Positions 1 through 9,445 are shown, numbered from the stretch's first letter. The stretch: 64,000 nucleotides of DNA from Spirosoma validum (GCF_014699035.1 NZ_JACXAA010000005.1:62001-126000); one strand, 5' to 3'. Notes: generated from the sequence alone by a model not told the origin. Program-made: numbers and translations.

Positions 1-2
1 AA

Positions 3-914
3 CTGGAAGATACAGAACGGCGGTTTTCTCAGATTGAGCATGAATTGGATCTTGAGCGGAAAGAGAATCAAATCAAGAGTCTACAAAATCAAACCCTCCA
101 GCAGACAAACAAAACTCAACAAAGCCGCTTACTTTTTTTGGGGATCACGTTTCTATTGCTCGCGGGTGTGCTGATTTTGGTTATTTATTCCAACCGACTG
201 AAAAAGAAAGCAATGACGTCTGAGCTTCGTCTGGCTAGTGAACGTAACGAAATCGATACGCGGATATACCAGGCCGAGGAAGCTGAACGGAAACGCATTG
301 CTGCCGATCTTCACGATGATTTGGGCGGTACGCTGGCGACAATCCGACGTAAAATTGCTGATGGACGTCAGCAGTTTCAGCATACACAAGCTCACCAGGT
401 ATTCGACGAGCTTGACCCGCTCATTCAGAAAAGTGGTGAAGATCTCCGGCGTATCGCGCATAACCTGATGCCGCCCGAGTTTGCCCGAGTTGGATTGCGT
501 AGTACACTGGAACAGTTCATACAGACCATTCCCCATCAGCCAACCCATTTTGAATTTTTAACGACTGGCCAGGAGGTAAAACTATCAGTAGACACGGAGT
601 TGACCATCTATCGAATTGTGTCGGAACTTATTCAAAATACGCTGAAGCACGCCCACGCTAAACGTGCGTCGGTGCAACTGCTCTATCACGAAAACCGACT
701 TTGTGTGCTTGTGGAAGATGATGGCGTGGGTAGCCGCGCCAAAAAAGGAGATGAACCTGACGGAATGGGACTTAAAAATAGTAATTTAAGGGCAGATTAT
801 ATTGGTGCTACGTTGCGGAGAGAAACCGGAACGGGTGGCACGATGATTTTGTTAGAATTGCCCTATTCCTCTTTACATGCTACTCCCGACTCCAGCTCGG
901 ATTCTTCTGATTGA
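3..914 (+). CDS. NarL-type sensor histidine kinase, 5' end cut by window edge
   Basis: The frame is open to the left edge, so the N-terminal part is missing; the TTG at 45 is unlikely to be the true start because the coiled-coil pattern continues upstream of it. Visible order: coiled coil, one membrane helix (visible residues about 42-64), linker helix, HisKA_3 dimerisation domain with the H-box ERKRIAADLHDD (His near visible residue 104), then a HATPase_c domain with ELIQNTLKHA, VEDDGVG and GMGLKN. This is the architecture of kinases paired with LuxR-type regulators, often preceded by TPR sensor regions in Bacteroidota. The next gene overlaps by 38 bp and encodes such a regulator. The stimulus cannot be read from this fragment. 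Confidence 0.93.
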   Translation: MEDTERRFSQIEHELDLERKENQIKSLQNQTLQQTNKTQQSRLLFLGITFLLLAGVLILVIYSNRLKKKAMTSELRLASERNEIDTRIYQAEEAERKRIAADLHDDLGGTLATIRRKIADGRQQFQHTQAHQVFDELDPLIQKSGEDLRRIAHNLMPPEFARVGLRSTLEQFIQTIPHQPTHFEFLTTGQEVKLSVDTELTIYRIVSELIQNTLKHAHAKRASVQLLYHENRLCVLVEDDGVGSRAKKGDEPDGMGLKNSNLRADYIGATLRRETGTGGTMILLELPYSSLHATPDSSSDSSD

Positions 915-1518
915 CGATCATCGGCTGTTCAATGACGGGCTGAAATTACTGCTCAATGAGCAACCGGATTTGACTGTATGTGGACAGGTGTTTCGGGCAA
1001 CCGACGTGGTCACTGCCGTTAATACGTTACAACCGGATTTGATTCTGTTGGATGTTAATCTCCAGGGGGTGAATGGGATCGATTTAGCGAAGAAGATCTC
1101 AAGTGCTTTTCAGAGTATTCGAATTATCATGCTAACCATGTATGATCAGCCCAAACTTCTGGAAGAGACGCGAAAGGCTGGTTTACACGGATATTTGCTG
1201 AAGGACACAACAACACCAGAACTACTGAATGCAATCCGATCGGTGTTGCAGGGAAAAACCAGCTTCGATGATGCTATTCTTACCGGCAGACTGTCAGAAG
1301 ATGCGTTTGGCGATGATTTTGCCCGGCGACTCAATCTGACGTTCAGGGAGGTGGAAATTATCAAGCTTATCATAGCGGGCCTAACCAACGAACAGATTGC
1401 AGAAGAATTAGGAATCAGCGTGTTTACGGTTAAAACGCATCGAAAAAATATTCATTTCAAATTAGGCATAACCAACGTTGCGGAATTGATACAGTTTGCC
1501 ATAAAAAACGGTTTATGA
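877..1518 (+). CDS. NarL/FixJ-family response regulator
   Basis: 213 residues. The N-terminal receiver domain has acidic residues D13/D14, phospho-acceptor D59 in LILLDVNL and the conserved Lys in LLKDT. The C-terminal GerE/LuxR helix-turn-helix covers about residues 150-205 (LTFREVEIIKLI, then the TVKTHRKNIHFKL recognition region). It starts inside the end of the upstream kinase gene in another frame, so the two are translationally coupled and form a cognate two-component pair. Phosphotransfer from the kinase His to D59 should control DNA binding. Its targets are not visible; a strong hairpin terminator follows. Confidence 0.95.
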   Translation: MLLPTPARILLIDDHRLFNDGLKLLLNEQPDLTVCGQVFRATDVVTAVNTLQPDLILLDVNLQGVNGIDLAKKISSAFQSIRIIMLTMYDQPKLLEETRKAGLHGYLLKDTTTPELLNAIRSVLQGKTSFDDAILTGRLSEDAFGDDFARRLNLTFREVEIIKLIIAGLTNEQIAEELGISVFTVKTHRKNIHFKLGITNVAELIQFAIKNGL

Positions 1519-1562
1519 CGCTGTAATCCGGGTTAAGCTTCGTTTGATCTGAATTTTATAAA

Positions 1563-1605
1563 AGCCAGAAGCCCCGACTACTGCGTGTAATCGGGGCTTC
1601 TGGCT
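1563..1605. terminator. Bidirectional hairpin terminator
   Basis: A perfect 15-bp stem (1563-1577 paired with 1591-1605) with a 13-nt loop and a T-rich run after it lies between the convergent response regulator and DUF2723 genes. The symmetry would serve both strands. Confidence 0.8.
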
Positions 1606-1619
1606 TCTTTATTGTTCAA

Positions 1620-4577
1620 TCAACCAAAGGCGTTAATATGCTTCTGAAAGATAGCTTCGTACTTATTAGCGGCTGCTGTTTGTTTAGCTTCTTTACAGGC
1701 TTCAACAATGTTCTGTAGGATGTACAGATCTGAGTCTGGGCTACCGAAGCGATTCCCATTACCACTCTTGTCGTACGTCAGATTCTGGTCGGCGCGGTTA
1801 GCCATGGTTTCGGCAATTTCGAGCGCTTTTTTCGTCTCACCCACTTCGAACAGGAACCGCACGTAGTTTGATGAAGTCTGTTCGTACGGTATACTCTTAT
1901 CCGGAATTACCTTCAGCGAGTAATTGAGCACCTCGCGAGCCTTGTCTTTTTGCCCTTCGCGCATCAGCTGTTCGGCCAGTCGGAAAAAGGCAATCCGGGC
2001 CGAAACTACGGGCGAACCTTTGTAGGTTTCGTCATAATAAACGTTCGGGTTGTCGAGGTCACGCCAGAAGGTCTTTTTCATCATGTTGTTATACATGATA
2101 CTGGAGTTTATGTACCCCTCCGAGGCTCCGGGAATCGCTACGGGCATCAACCGGTACGCATACCCTTCTAACTGCATGTAGCTTTTCAGGCTTAGGTAGT
2201 TATCGGGCGCTAATGTGCTGGCGAAATAAATAGGCCGTTTCCAGTTATTTGTCGCAATGATGTCGAGCATGATCAGGTCGGGCTTATAAAGATCTTTCTT
2301 CCCGATGGTCCACTGCAACGTATCTTTCACCATCGAACGTAGATTGGCCGGCACAAAATTAGCTTTATCGATTGCTGCTTTATCGATCGGCAGGAACAAC
2401 ACCGAAGACGGCAGTACGCTTGTCATATCGCCATTGGTGAGAGGCACCTGCAACGCCGGATTGTTCGTCTTAATCAGATTGACGTACTGTTTGAGGTCGA
2501 TCCCATTTTTAACCCCCGGTACTTCGTAGAACGGCACAATGTCATTTTTACCCTTGTTGAAGTTATCGAACTCCAACGAAATGGGCAGAGCATCCGACTC
2601 GTACGTCTTTCGCTTCATCTGCTGAATGTACCACTCTGTACCCAGTAAGCTCAGGTTACAAACCCGTACATCGCGCCGGAAACCTTCAACTTCCTGTACG
2701 TACCACAACGGGAACGTATCGTTGTCGCCACCCGTAAACAGCACCGCGTTAGGGGCGCAGGAGTTGAGTAAGTTCTTCGCAAAATCGACCGAGTGATACC
2801 GGTGATTCCGATTATGGTTGTCCCAGCTTTTCGCACCCATCATGACTGGTACCAGCAGGGATAAACCGACTACCAGACCGTTACGTGCCATGTCTGATTT
2901 CAGATAAGCCCGTAAGCCTTCGGCCAGGGCCATTACGCCCAGACCAAGCCAGATCGCAAAGAAATAGAACGACCCAACGTAGATGTAATCCCGTTCACGC
3001 GGTTCGGATGGGGGCGAGTTCAGGAAGATCTGCAGGGCAATACCTGTGAATAAAAACAACAAACCCACAATCAGAAAATCACGCCGACGGCGGAAATACT
3101 GAAACGCAATCCCGAACAGCCCCAGGGCAAAGGGCAACATGTAAAAATTGTCGCGGGCTTTGTTGTTTTTCAGCAGATCCGGTACGTTCTGATCCGACGA
3201 CCAGGGCAGCAGGTAAGCAGCCCCCTCTTCGTCGCTCTCGCGCCCGGCAAAATTCCACATCAAATAGCGCCACCACATGTGGCCCAACTGGTAGCTGAAC
3301 AAAAACTTCAGGTTGTCGCCCATCGTCGGCTTCTGCCCTTCGGCTAAGCCCAGCATCTGTCGGTAAAGAGCCGGGTGATTTTGCTGGCTGCTGTAGACGC
3401 GCGGGAAAAGCATCTCATCGCCGGGGGCATAAACATACTCGGGCTGGTGGTCGAAGACTACATATTTATTGCCTTCTTTTTTCCACAAATCGGCTCCGTT
3501 TTTACTTTCAACCGGACGGGATGTAAAGACCGGACCATACAGCAAAGACCGGCTACCGTATTGTTCCCGACGCAGATACGATAGGAAGTTCAGCGCATCG
3601 CTCGGATCGTTTTCGTTAATGGGAGGGTTGAAATCAGCCCGCACCAGCACCTGCATGTAGGATGCGTAGCCGATCAAGACAAAGGCCAGCGACAAAAGCG
3701 ACGTATTCCAGATAACCCGTTTCGTACGGGCCGACCAGATAATACCATACGTAATAGCGCCCAGGAAGACTACGGTGAAGAAAATTACCCCTGAGTTGAA
3801 CGGCAGCCCGAACGTATTGACAAACAACCGCTCGACGGCGAAAGCCATGCCTGGCAGTCCCGGAATGATACCAGCGTTGATAATCACCAGAATGACCAAG
3901 CCAATGCCCGCAGCTATAACACCACCCCAGAACGTAGGTTTGGGGTATTTTTTAAAGTAATAGATCAGCGCCAGCGCCGGTAACGTAACGAGGTTCAGTA
4001 AGTGAACGCCGATGGAAAGACCGGTCAGGTAGGCGATGAAAATGAGCCAGCGGTTAGCAGCTGCTTCATCGTCGATACGTTCCCATTTAAAAGCGGCCCA
4101 CACCACAATAGCCGTGAAAAATGACGACATGCCGTACACTTCGGCTTCAACGGCCGAGAACCAGAACGTATCGGAGAAGGTATAAGCCAGCGCACCTACG
4201 GCACCCGTACCAATCACCAGCAACGTATCGGCCGTGTTGTATTCACTTTCCGGTTTATCGAAGGTTTTCTGGGCCAGCATCGTAATAGTCCAGAACAAAA
4301 AGGCGATGGTGAAAGCACTCGCCAGCACCGATGCCATGTTGACCCAATACGCTACGTTCAACAAATCGCCAAACGAAAACATCGAAAAAATACGGCCCAG
4401 CAAAAGAAAAAACGGAGCACCGGGTGGGTGAGGAACCTGGAGTTTAAACGAACACGCAATGAATTCGCCACAATCCCAGAAGCTGGCGGTGCGCTCGACG
4501 GTACTCGCATACGTGAAGAGTGCGACGGCGAAAACGAACCAGCCTGTGAGGGTGTTCAGGCGTTTAAATGACTGCAT
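1620..4577 (-). CDS. DUF2723-family membrane protein (TMEM260-like putative O-mannosyltransferase)
   Basis: 985 residues. The first two thirds hold a dozen or so hydrophobic helices; the C-terminal third is soluble and ends in TPR-like helices. The first periplasmic loop after helix 1 carries SFWDCGEFIA, an acidic Asp/Glu pair in the position used by GT-C glycosyltransferases. DUF2723 proteins of this length are common in Bacteroidota, and the eukaryotic relative TMEM260 is an O-mannosyltransferase, so transfer of a sugar from a lipid donor to secreted proteins is a reasonable inference. A -7-like element (TAATTTTG on the minus strand, 4651-4658) lies upstream, but no matching -33 was seen. 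Confidence 0.85.
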   Translation of the reverse strand: MQSFKRLNTLTGWFVFAVALFTYASTVERTASFWDCGEFIACSFKLQVPHPPGAPFFLLLGRIFSMFSFGDLLNVAYWVNMASVLASAFTIAFLFWTITMLAQKTFDKPESEYNTADTLLVIGTGAVGALAYTFSDTFWFSAVEAEVYGMSSFFTAIVVWAAFKWERIDDEAAANRWLIFIAYLTGLSIGVHLLNLVTLPALALIYYFKKYPKPTFWGGVIAAGIGLVILVIINAGIIPGLPGMAFAVERLFVNTFGLPFNSGVIFFTVVFLGAITYGIIWSARTKRVIWNTSLLSLAFVLIGYASYMQVLVRADFNPPINENDPSDALNFLSYLRREQYGSRSLLYGPVFTSRPVESKNGADLWKKEGNKYVVFDHQPEYVYAPGDEMLFPRVYSSQQNHPALYRQMLGLAEGQKPTMGDNLKFLFSYQLGHMWWRYLMWNFAGRESDEEGAAYLLPWSSDQNVPDLLKNNKARDNFYMLPFALGLFGIAFQYFRRRRDFLIVGLLFLFTGIALQIFLNSPPSEPRERDYIYVGSFYFFAIWLGLGVMALAEGLRAYLKSDMARNGLVVGLSLLVPVMMGAKSWDNHNRNHRYHSVDFAKNLLNSCAPNAVLFTGGDNDTFPLWYVQEVEGFRRDVRVCNLSLLGTEWYIQQMKRKTYESDALPISLEFDNFNKGKNDIVPFYEVPGVKNGIDLKQYVNLIKTNNPALQVPLTNGDMTSVLPSSVLFLPIDKAAIDKANFVPANLRSMVKDTLQWTIGKKDLYKPDLIMLDIIATNNWKRPIYFASTLAPDNYLSLKSYMQLEGYAYRLMPVAIPGASEGYINSSIMYNNMMKKTFWRDLDNPNVYYDETYKGSPVVSARIAFFRLAEQLMREGQKDKAREVLNYSLKVIPDKSIPYEQTSSNYVRFLFEVGETKKALEIAETMANRADQNLTYDKSGNGNRFGSPDSDLYILQNIVEACKEAKQTAAANKYEAIFQKHINAFG

Positions 4578-4727
4578 ACTAGTGAAGATTAATGGATTGC
4601 TTTTGTGTAATCGGACCGAACGGGCGGCCCCGCGCCGATGCTGTGGCCGACAAAATTACGTAAAAGAAGCCCGTCCGGGGTGGGCAGGCTGTTAAAGTTT
4701 GTTAAGGATGTTCCGATTGACAATCAG

Positions 4728-5609
4728 CTAAGCGTATATTTCACCCCGCGCGGCTTTCAGCGTGTTCTGCATAAGCGAGCAGATCGTCATCAGGCCAACG
4801 CCACCGGGAACGGGCGTAATAAAACTCGTTTTCGGGGCCACTTCGTCGAATTTGACGTCACCTTTCAGGGCGAAGCCGCTTTTCTTGCTGGCATCCGGTA
4901 CACGTTCCAGACCCACATCAATCACAACAGCACCTTCTTTCACCATATCGGCGGTAACAAATTCTGGTTTGCCCAGAGCGGCCACTAAAATATCGGCAGT
5001 ACGGCAGATTTCGGCGAGGTTCTTCGTGCGGCTGTGGGTTAACGTAACGGTGCAATTGCCGGGATACGTATTCCGTTGCATGAGAATCGACATCGGCAGC
5101 CCTACAATCTGACTCCGGCCGACAACAACGCAATGTTTACCTGACGTTTCGATGTTATAGCGCTTAATCATTTCCAGTACGCCCTGCGGAGTGGCTGAAA
5201 TGTACGCTGGCAATCCTTTGGCCATTCGGCCGATGTTGATGGGATGGAAACCGTCGACGTCTTTAGCCGGGTCAATGGTTTCCATAATGCGGTCGGGATT
5301 GATATGATCGGGGAGGGGGAGTTGCACAATCAGACCGTCCATATCCGGATTTTCGTTCACGTCCCGAACCTTGTTTAATAACTCTTCCTCCGAAACTGAA
5401 GGGTCAAACCGGATAAGCGTCGAGTGCATACCCACCTCTTCGCAGTTTTTCATTTTCGACGCTACGTAGGTTTCGGAAGCCCCATTATTGCCGACCAGAA
5501 TGGCTACGAGGTGCGGAATTTTACCGCCCTGCCCGCGAATCTGCGCGACCTCAGCCGCAATTTCCTGTTTGATCTGAGAAGAGAGAAGTTTACCGTCTAA
5601 AAGCTGCAT
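4728..5609 (-). CDS. folD: Bifunctional methylenetetrahydrofolate dehydrogenase / methenyltetrahydrofolate cyclohydrolase
   Basis: 293 residues, full length for FolD. The enzyme interconverts 5,10-methylene-, methenyl- and 10-formyl-THF in one-carbon metabolism. Visible motifs: [13 protein letters not shown] with catalytic Lys52, VQLPLPDHI, the signature [15 protein letters not shown], the Rossmann NADP site [16 protein letters not shown], and the C-terminal [10 protein letters not shown]. It reads towards the DUF2723 gene with a 150-bp gap and may be transcribed alone. Nothing odd in the sequence. Confidence 0.97.
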   Translation of the reverse strand: MQLLDGKLLSSQIKQEIAAEVAQIRGQGGKIPHLVAILVGNNGASETYVASKMKNCEEVGMHSTLIRFDPSVSEEELLNKVRDVNENPDMDGLIVQLPLPDHINPDRIMETIDPAKDVDGFHPINIGRMAKGLPAYISATPQGVLEMIKRYNIETSGKHCVVVGRSQIVGLPMSILMQRNTYPGNCTVTLTHSRTKNLAEICRTADILVAALGKPEFVTADMVKEGAVVIDVGLERVPDASKKSGFALKGDVKFDEVAPKTSFITPVPGGVGLMTICSLMQNTLKAARGEIYA

Positions 5610-5951
5610 GTTAAATAGAAGATGCTTTATGTCAGATAGTTATCGTTGGTAATGTTCGGGTAAGGTACACCATACATCAACTTGGTCGATAATCGGTTAC
5701 GAAAGTACGACCCTGAAATAGATATTGGATAGGTTTGATACGAAACAACTCGATCTATTTTGATCACTGAAAGCAGAATGTGATTTAGAGTGAAACATAA
5801 AGCTCGTCCTATTTCGGACAAAGTTTCGTCCGTTTTCGTACCGGCAATTAAGTGAAATAGGCCTCAGATGCATTTTTTGCCACTTTGGCATACGTGGCAT
5901 GGCTGTTGAGATTTGTAAGCAGACAGCTACTTACACGAATCACTCACAACC
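5610..5951. other. Intergenic stretch without a supported gene
   Basis: 342 bp between the divergent folD and secreted-protein genes. Short minus-strand ORFs here have no protein-like composition. I see no TAnnTTTG promoter, hairpin or RNA gene, although it must contain the promoters of both flanking genes. Confidence 0.5.
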
Positions 5952-6641
5952 ATGAAAACCATCATCTTGCCGCTTATTAACGTAGTAATCGTTGTTATTC
6001 TTGGCTTTATGCCTCAGCTTGCTCAATCTCAGTCTGCTGATTCGTATGTGCGGGAAGACTCCGCGCAGGCGTATTGGCGCGTTCGGGCTGAATATGCTAA
6101 CACGAAACCCATTATTCAATTTTTTGATCGCCATCATCGACTTATTTATCAGGAGCAGCTTCCTGAATCGGCTCAACGTATGACGAGGCAGTCTACTCGT
6201 GCTTTCGACGTATTGTTGTCCAACTTAACGACTAACCGCATATTAGCTATGGCTTATCTGAATAATACTGACCTTTCTTTTGCGGCTGTCCCGTCTCTTA
6301 TCACAACGAATACTTCGGCGCTGAGACAAACCATACGTAAGAAAGGGGAGGTTATAGTTGACATCAATCCTTCTCTTGATCAAATGGATAAGTTAACGCT
6401 TCGTTTAGCGCAGGCTAAGCATCGCCTGATCGGGATTAGTTTGGAAAACGAAGACCGAACAAGAACGTATTTTGATGATTGTTCGAACCAATCGATCTAC
6501 CATCGAAATTTGAATCTGTCACAAATGCCGGGTGGAGTGTATCGTCTGAAGGTCAGTGCTTATTCAACCTCTGTTTCGTATTTGCTTACCATCGATCGGG
6601 CTGTAAGCCGCTATTATTTACAGAAAGAAGTTAAAATTTAG
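5952..6641 (+). CDS. Secreted protein of unknown function with beta-sandwich-like repeats
   Basis: 229 residues starting with a signal peptide (hydrophobic residues 4-24, cleavage near LAQSQS). The rest alternates short beta-like segments. The stretch at residues 183-202 (YH..L......GVY.LKVS) closely resembles residues 90-109 of the small secreted protein at 56569-56994, and residues 52-70 look like a degenerate earlier copy of the same unit. I infer two tandem extracellular Ig/fibronectin-like domains. No catalytic motif is visible. It is monocistronic, with its 3' end facing DUF4385. Confidence 0.7.
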   Translation: MKTIILPLINVVIVVILGFMPQLAQSQSADSYVREDSAQAYWRVRAEYANTKPIIQFFDRHHRLIYQEQLPESAQRMTRQSTRAFDVLLSNLTTNRILAMAYLNNTDLSFAAVPSLITTNTSALRQTIRKKGEVIVDINPSLDQMDKLTLRLAQAKHRLIGISLENEDRTRTYFDDCSNQSIYHRNLNLSQMPGGVYRLKVSAYSTSVSYLLTIDRAVSRYYLQKEVKI

Positions 6642-6669
6642 TGGGCTTGATTGTCTTCTTGTTGAAAGT

Positions 6670-7170
6670 TTACCCGTACTTCTGCTGCCATTCTTTTTTT
6701 AATTTCTTGTACTCTTCGTCTTCCCGAGCTTCCAGATACTTGCCGTAAAAAATTCGGGCTGATTCAGCTTTTACAGGATCTTCCTCGCGGGGGAGTTGTT
6801 CACGCCCATGCGCACCCGATTGACCTTTCTTATCGTCGGGGACGGGGCCGTCGTACTTCTTTCCCGTACGGTGATTGGCGTATCGGCGCGAACGGGTATA
6901 GCCCATTTGCAGAAACTTCCGGGCCATATCCATGCCGATGAAGTCGCCTTTTTCTTTGTAATCCAAAAATAGTTGATAAATTTTTTCGGACGATTCGTGG
7001 GCAATTTCCGGCGTTTTAAATTTCCAGTGGGGGAGAATCTCATCTTTGTACGGCCTCACGAGCAGAACACCCATTTCTCCCCTGCCCACGCGATAAAGTT
7101 CAGGTTGTTCGCGCAGGTTTAGCGTGCGATAATCAAGATCGTAGTTAAAGGCCCGGTTGTTGGTTGCCAT
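6670..7170 (-). CDS. DUF4385 family protein
   Basis: 166 residues. The N-terminal block (NYDLDYRTLNLREQPELYRV followed by GRGEMGVLLVRPYKDEILPHW) and the central MGMARKFLQMGYTRSRRYAN-like segment are characteristic of DUF4385, a small soluble family of unknown function found in diverse bacteria. The C-terminal 30 residues are charged and helical. The toxin gene 7225-7686 lies upstream on the same strand with a 54-bp gap, so it may be read through from that operon. No function is assigned. Confidence 0.85.
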   Translation of the reverse strand: MATNNRAFNYDLDYRTLNLREQPELYRVGRGEMGVLLVRPYKDEILPHWKFKTPEIAHESSEKIYQLFLDYKEKGDFIGMDMARKFLQMGYTRSRRYANHRTGKKYDGPVPDDKKGQSGAHGREQLPREEDPVKAESARIFYGKYLEAREDEEYKKLKKEWQQKYG

Positions 7171-7224
7171 TGATTCAACGTCATTTTGTTGTTAATAGCT
7201 ATAACAATGAATGCAGTCAAGTAT

Positions 7225-7686
7225 CTATTCCCGTAGTAAACGTGGATCGAAACGGTAAGGTTGTTTACTGACAATGGTAACCTCGGATGAACGATGATGA
7301 GTAGGGTTAATTAAAAAATTGTATTCGCCTTCCACAACTGCCGAAGGGACTTTTAGCAATAGAAACCGGTTGTTGGCCAGCCAGTTCTCTGTGATATCTT
7401 TAATGCTTGTTGGTGGGGTGAGCGTATTCCAGCCGTCGGGTAGCTGCTCTAACGGAACACTTACTATTGAATCGTCGGGTACCCGTATCGTAAGCATTCG
7501 ATAATAGTCGGGTATGTATGATAAGGGGCTATGAACCAGAACTTCCAGCGTAGCTAAGGCTCTGGAACCGGCTGTGTATAATACAGGAGTTCCAACATAA
7601 TTCCAGCGGCCGCCTGCCAGACGGGCACCAGTTCCAGTTAGATCATCCGCTCGACGGGCATTTGACAAACGATATACTTCCATCAA
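7225..7686 (-). CDS. RES-domain toxin (putative NAD+-degrading)
   Basis: 153 residues, the compact size of RES toxins. The RES family is named for conserved Arg, Glu and Ser; here the early YRLSNARRADDLTGTGARLAGGRWNYVGTPVLYT region, the Glu in LATLEVLVH and a late Ser occupy the expected places. Characterised RES toxins (for example MbcT) degrade NAD+ by phosphorolysis. The start codon overlaps the antitoxin stop by 4 bp (7683-7686), giving the usual antitoxin-first coupling. Confidence 0.9.
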   Translation of the reverse strand: MMEVYRLSNARRADDLTGTGARLAGGRWNYVGTPVLYTAGSRALATLEVLVHSPLSYIPDYYRMLTIRVPDDSIVSVPLEQLPDGWNTLTPPTSIKDITENWLANNRFLLLKVPSAVVEGEYNFLINPTHHRSSEVTIVSKQPYRFDPRLLRE

Positions 7687-8099
7687 GCTAATACACCCCA
7701 GTCGATTCGGATTAGCTCGTCCAGAATGGCCTGAAAGCCGAACTGAGTATCCAGTAGTTCAATAGGTTTTTTGCCGCTAAAAATCGGGCTGGGATGATTC
7801 ATCCAACCTTTAAATTTTTCAGAATTGCCAAAAATTTCTTCTCCGCGTTTATACAAATTGGCTAGTTGAAGCGCTTTCTCAGTTACGTCCTGAGGTAGTA
7901 GCTTCTCATCGGTGTAGCGTTGCCAGGTTCGCGCTGAAATATGAAGAATCACAAATAGATCTGCTTGAGTTAGATCGAGGTGACGAGCCATTGTGGCAAC
8001 GGCTTTTTTAGGTAAACCTCTTCGGCTTAGTTCAATCAAATCAAAGATAGATTGAATGGGAGGGGTATTTTTTGCACCGAAATACTGATTGATTGTCAT
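7683..8099 (-). CDS. Xre/MbcA/ParS-family antitoxin
   Basis: 138 residues from the ATG at 8099. The frame is open to 8171, but the extra 24 codons look random, and a Bacteroidota promoter element (8129-8162) lies inside them, so 8099 is preferred. The N-terminal half is an Xre-like helix-turn-helix (LDLTQADLFVILHISARTWQ). The C-terminal half matches the DUF2384 toxin-binding domain (GNSEKFKGWMNHPSPIFSGK then PIELLDTQFG). It should neutralise the RES toxin encoded next and repress its own promoter; a near-palindrome sits between the promoter elements. Confidence 0.92.
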   Translation of the reverse strand: MTINQYFGAKNTPPIQSIFDLIELSRRGLPKKAVATMARHLDLTQADLFVILHISARTWQRYTDEKLLPQDVTEKALQLANLYKRGEEIFGNSEKFKGWMNHPSPIFSGKKPIELLDTQFGFQAILDELIRIDWGVLA

Positions 8100-8128
8100 T
8101 ACAGTCTTAGTTTCTGTGTCAGTTGGCG

Positions 8129-8162
8129 CAAATATAACGACAACTGTCGCAACGCGGTTCAA
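8129..8162 (-). promoter_or_regulatory. Putative promoter and operator of the Xre-RES operon
   Basis: On the minus strand TTG (8160-8162), 23 bp, then TATATTTG (8129-8136) fits the Bacteroidota TTG-N17..23-TAnnTTTG promoter. A near-palindrome with 5-bp arms (8138-8149) fills the spacer, and AGTTG/CAACT arms bracket the -7 element. This is where an autorepressing Xre antitoxin would bind. Confidence 0.5.
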
Positions 8163-8250
8163 CACGCACATTTTTTATCAGGATTGGGTTAGAATTCTGA
8201 AAGCTACTACCCAATGAATTTCTTTACTTTCGCTCCAAAATCGGGAGATT

Positions 8251-8790
8251 ATGATTTGGTATAATAAACCAGCAATCTGGTCAGAAGATAGAGATCAGGT
8301 ATACCTACGGGCCGAAAGTGATACGGATTTCTGGCGTACAACTCACTATGGGTTTATTCGCGACAATGGGCATGTCTATTACCGGGAACAGGCTGGTGAT
8401 TTTGTGGCCAGTGTGAAGATTACCGGGCAGTATAAAAACCAATATGATCAGGCTGGGCTGATGATCCGAATCGATGAACGTAACTGGATCAAGACGGGTA
8501 TTGAATACGTAGATGAACAGCAGCATGTGAGCGCGGTTGTTACGCGCGAGTTTTCAGACTGGTCGGTTTGTCCACAAAGTCACAACCCAACGTCTGTTTA
8601 TCTAAAACTGATTCGGCAAGGTGATTCGGTCCGTATCGATTATTCGTTCGATGATTTTACGTATCAACTGTTGCGGATGGCCTATTTTCCGCCTGAGGTA
8701 ACGGTACAAATCGGCTTAATGGCCGCTGCCCCTGATGGGGATGGGTTCGACGTAACATTTGAGCAGTTTTCTCTACTCGCGATCTCCTAA
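8251..8790 (+). CDS. DUF1349 family protein (concanavalin-like fold)
   Basis: 179 residues. Characteristic blocks are DTDFWRTTHYGFIRDNGH, VSVKITGQYKNQYDQAGLMI-like strands, WIKTGIEYVDEQQHVSAVVT and FSDWSV. DUF1349 proteins adopt a concanavalin-like lectin/glucanase sandwich. There is no signal peptide, so it is probably cytoplasmic. It is divergent from the toxin-antitoxin operon and ends 8 bp from the convergent flavoprotein gene. Function unknown beyond a possible carbohydrate-related role. Confidence 0.88.
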   Translation: MIWYNKPAIWSEDRDQVYLRAESDTDFWRTTHYGFIRDNGHVYYREQAGDFVASVKITGQYKNQYDQAGLMIRIDERNWIKTGIEYVDEQQHVSAVVTREFSDWSVCPQSHNPTSVYLKLIRQGDSVRIDYSFDDFTYQLLRMAYFPPEVTVQIGLMAAAPDGDGFDVTFEQFSLLAIS

Positions 8791-8797
8791 AACTGAC

Positions 8798-9445
8798 TTA
8801 TGGAGCTAGCCAAACCATTCTGGATTCAGGTTCATATTGAAACCGAGCCCTGGTCTGTCCACTGCGACTCAGGTGTAAATATTCCATCGCCAGTACGCGA
8901 CATTCGATAACGGCGAAGTTGTTACGTCCGGCTTCGCTTTCTGCTTCCGACGGTAAATTTTCGCCTAAATACTCGGGAAAGCCAGGGTAGGGGCGCGGTT
9001 GTTCACTGCCGGGAGTTTGCTCGGACAGATACGCTTTGCGACTGCTGACGGAAAGTGTTTCCCAATGTTCGTCCGCTATATAGTCGTCGGTATGGAGTCG
9101 CGTTTCAACCGTCAGACGAAGCTGTATCTGGCGCTTTTCGTCCCAAAAAAGCAGGGTTGCCATTGGAAACGCTTCGAGTTGCAGCACTTTTTCGGCCCGG
9201 GCATCCGTATAAAACCAGATGTATTTGTGTGTCGGATCAATCCTCCGTAACACGACCATACGCGCATCAGCGCCCCTATCGGTACACGTAGCAACGGTCA
9301 TGGTTTTGAACGGATCTTTTTTACGTCTGATGGCCGACTTTAGCTGACGCCAGCATTCCTGCTCGGACTCAGCAAGACTAGTATGTATTTCGTTAATATA
9401 CTCTTGATTTTCGGAAGCCGTAAGGACTGACGATTGAAGGCTCAT
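8798..9445 (-). CDS. Pyridoxamine 5'-phosphate oxidase family flavoprotein
   Basis: 215 residues with the split-barrel FMN-binding core: MTVATCTDRGADARMVVLRR, then the FYTDARAEKVLQLE block and the MATLLFWDEKRQIQLRL strand pair. The C terminus (FQYEPESRMVWLAP) has the PdxH-type end but lacks the usual Arg-Leu-x-Pro pattern. The length and sequence fit the Alr4036-like branch, which has general FMN-dependent oxidase activity, better than canonical PdxH. I therefore give no pdxH symbol. Confidence 0.85.
   Translation of the reverse strand: MSLQSSVLTASENQEYINEIHTSLAESEQECWRQLKSAIRRKKDPFKTMTVATCTDRGADARMVVLRRIDPTHKYIWFYTDARAEKVLQLEAFPMATLLFWDEKRQIQLRLTVETRLHTDDYIADEHWETLSVSSRKAYLSEQTPGSEQPRPYPGFPEYLGENLPSEAESEAGRNNFAVIECRVLAMEYLHLSRSGQTRARFQYEPESRMVWLAP

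Noticed and set aside
153..548. 131-residue minus-strand ORF opposite the histidine kinase
   Set aside because: It overlaps the conserved catalytic region of the kinase, and its translation has no recognisable domain.
4651..4658. TAATTTTG as promoter of the DUF2723 gene
   Set aside because: -7 match only, with no -33 element; kept as a remark in the gene entry.
5627..5900. Minus-strand ORFs in the folD/secreted-protein gap
   Set aside because: Low-complexity translations without start signals; the region must carry the two divergent promoters.
8100..8171. Longer start for the Xre antitoxin
   Set aside because: The extra residues lack family similarity, and the region contains the promoter element TATATTTG.
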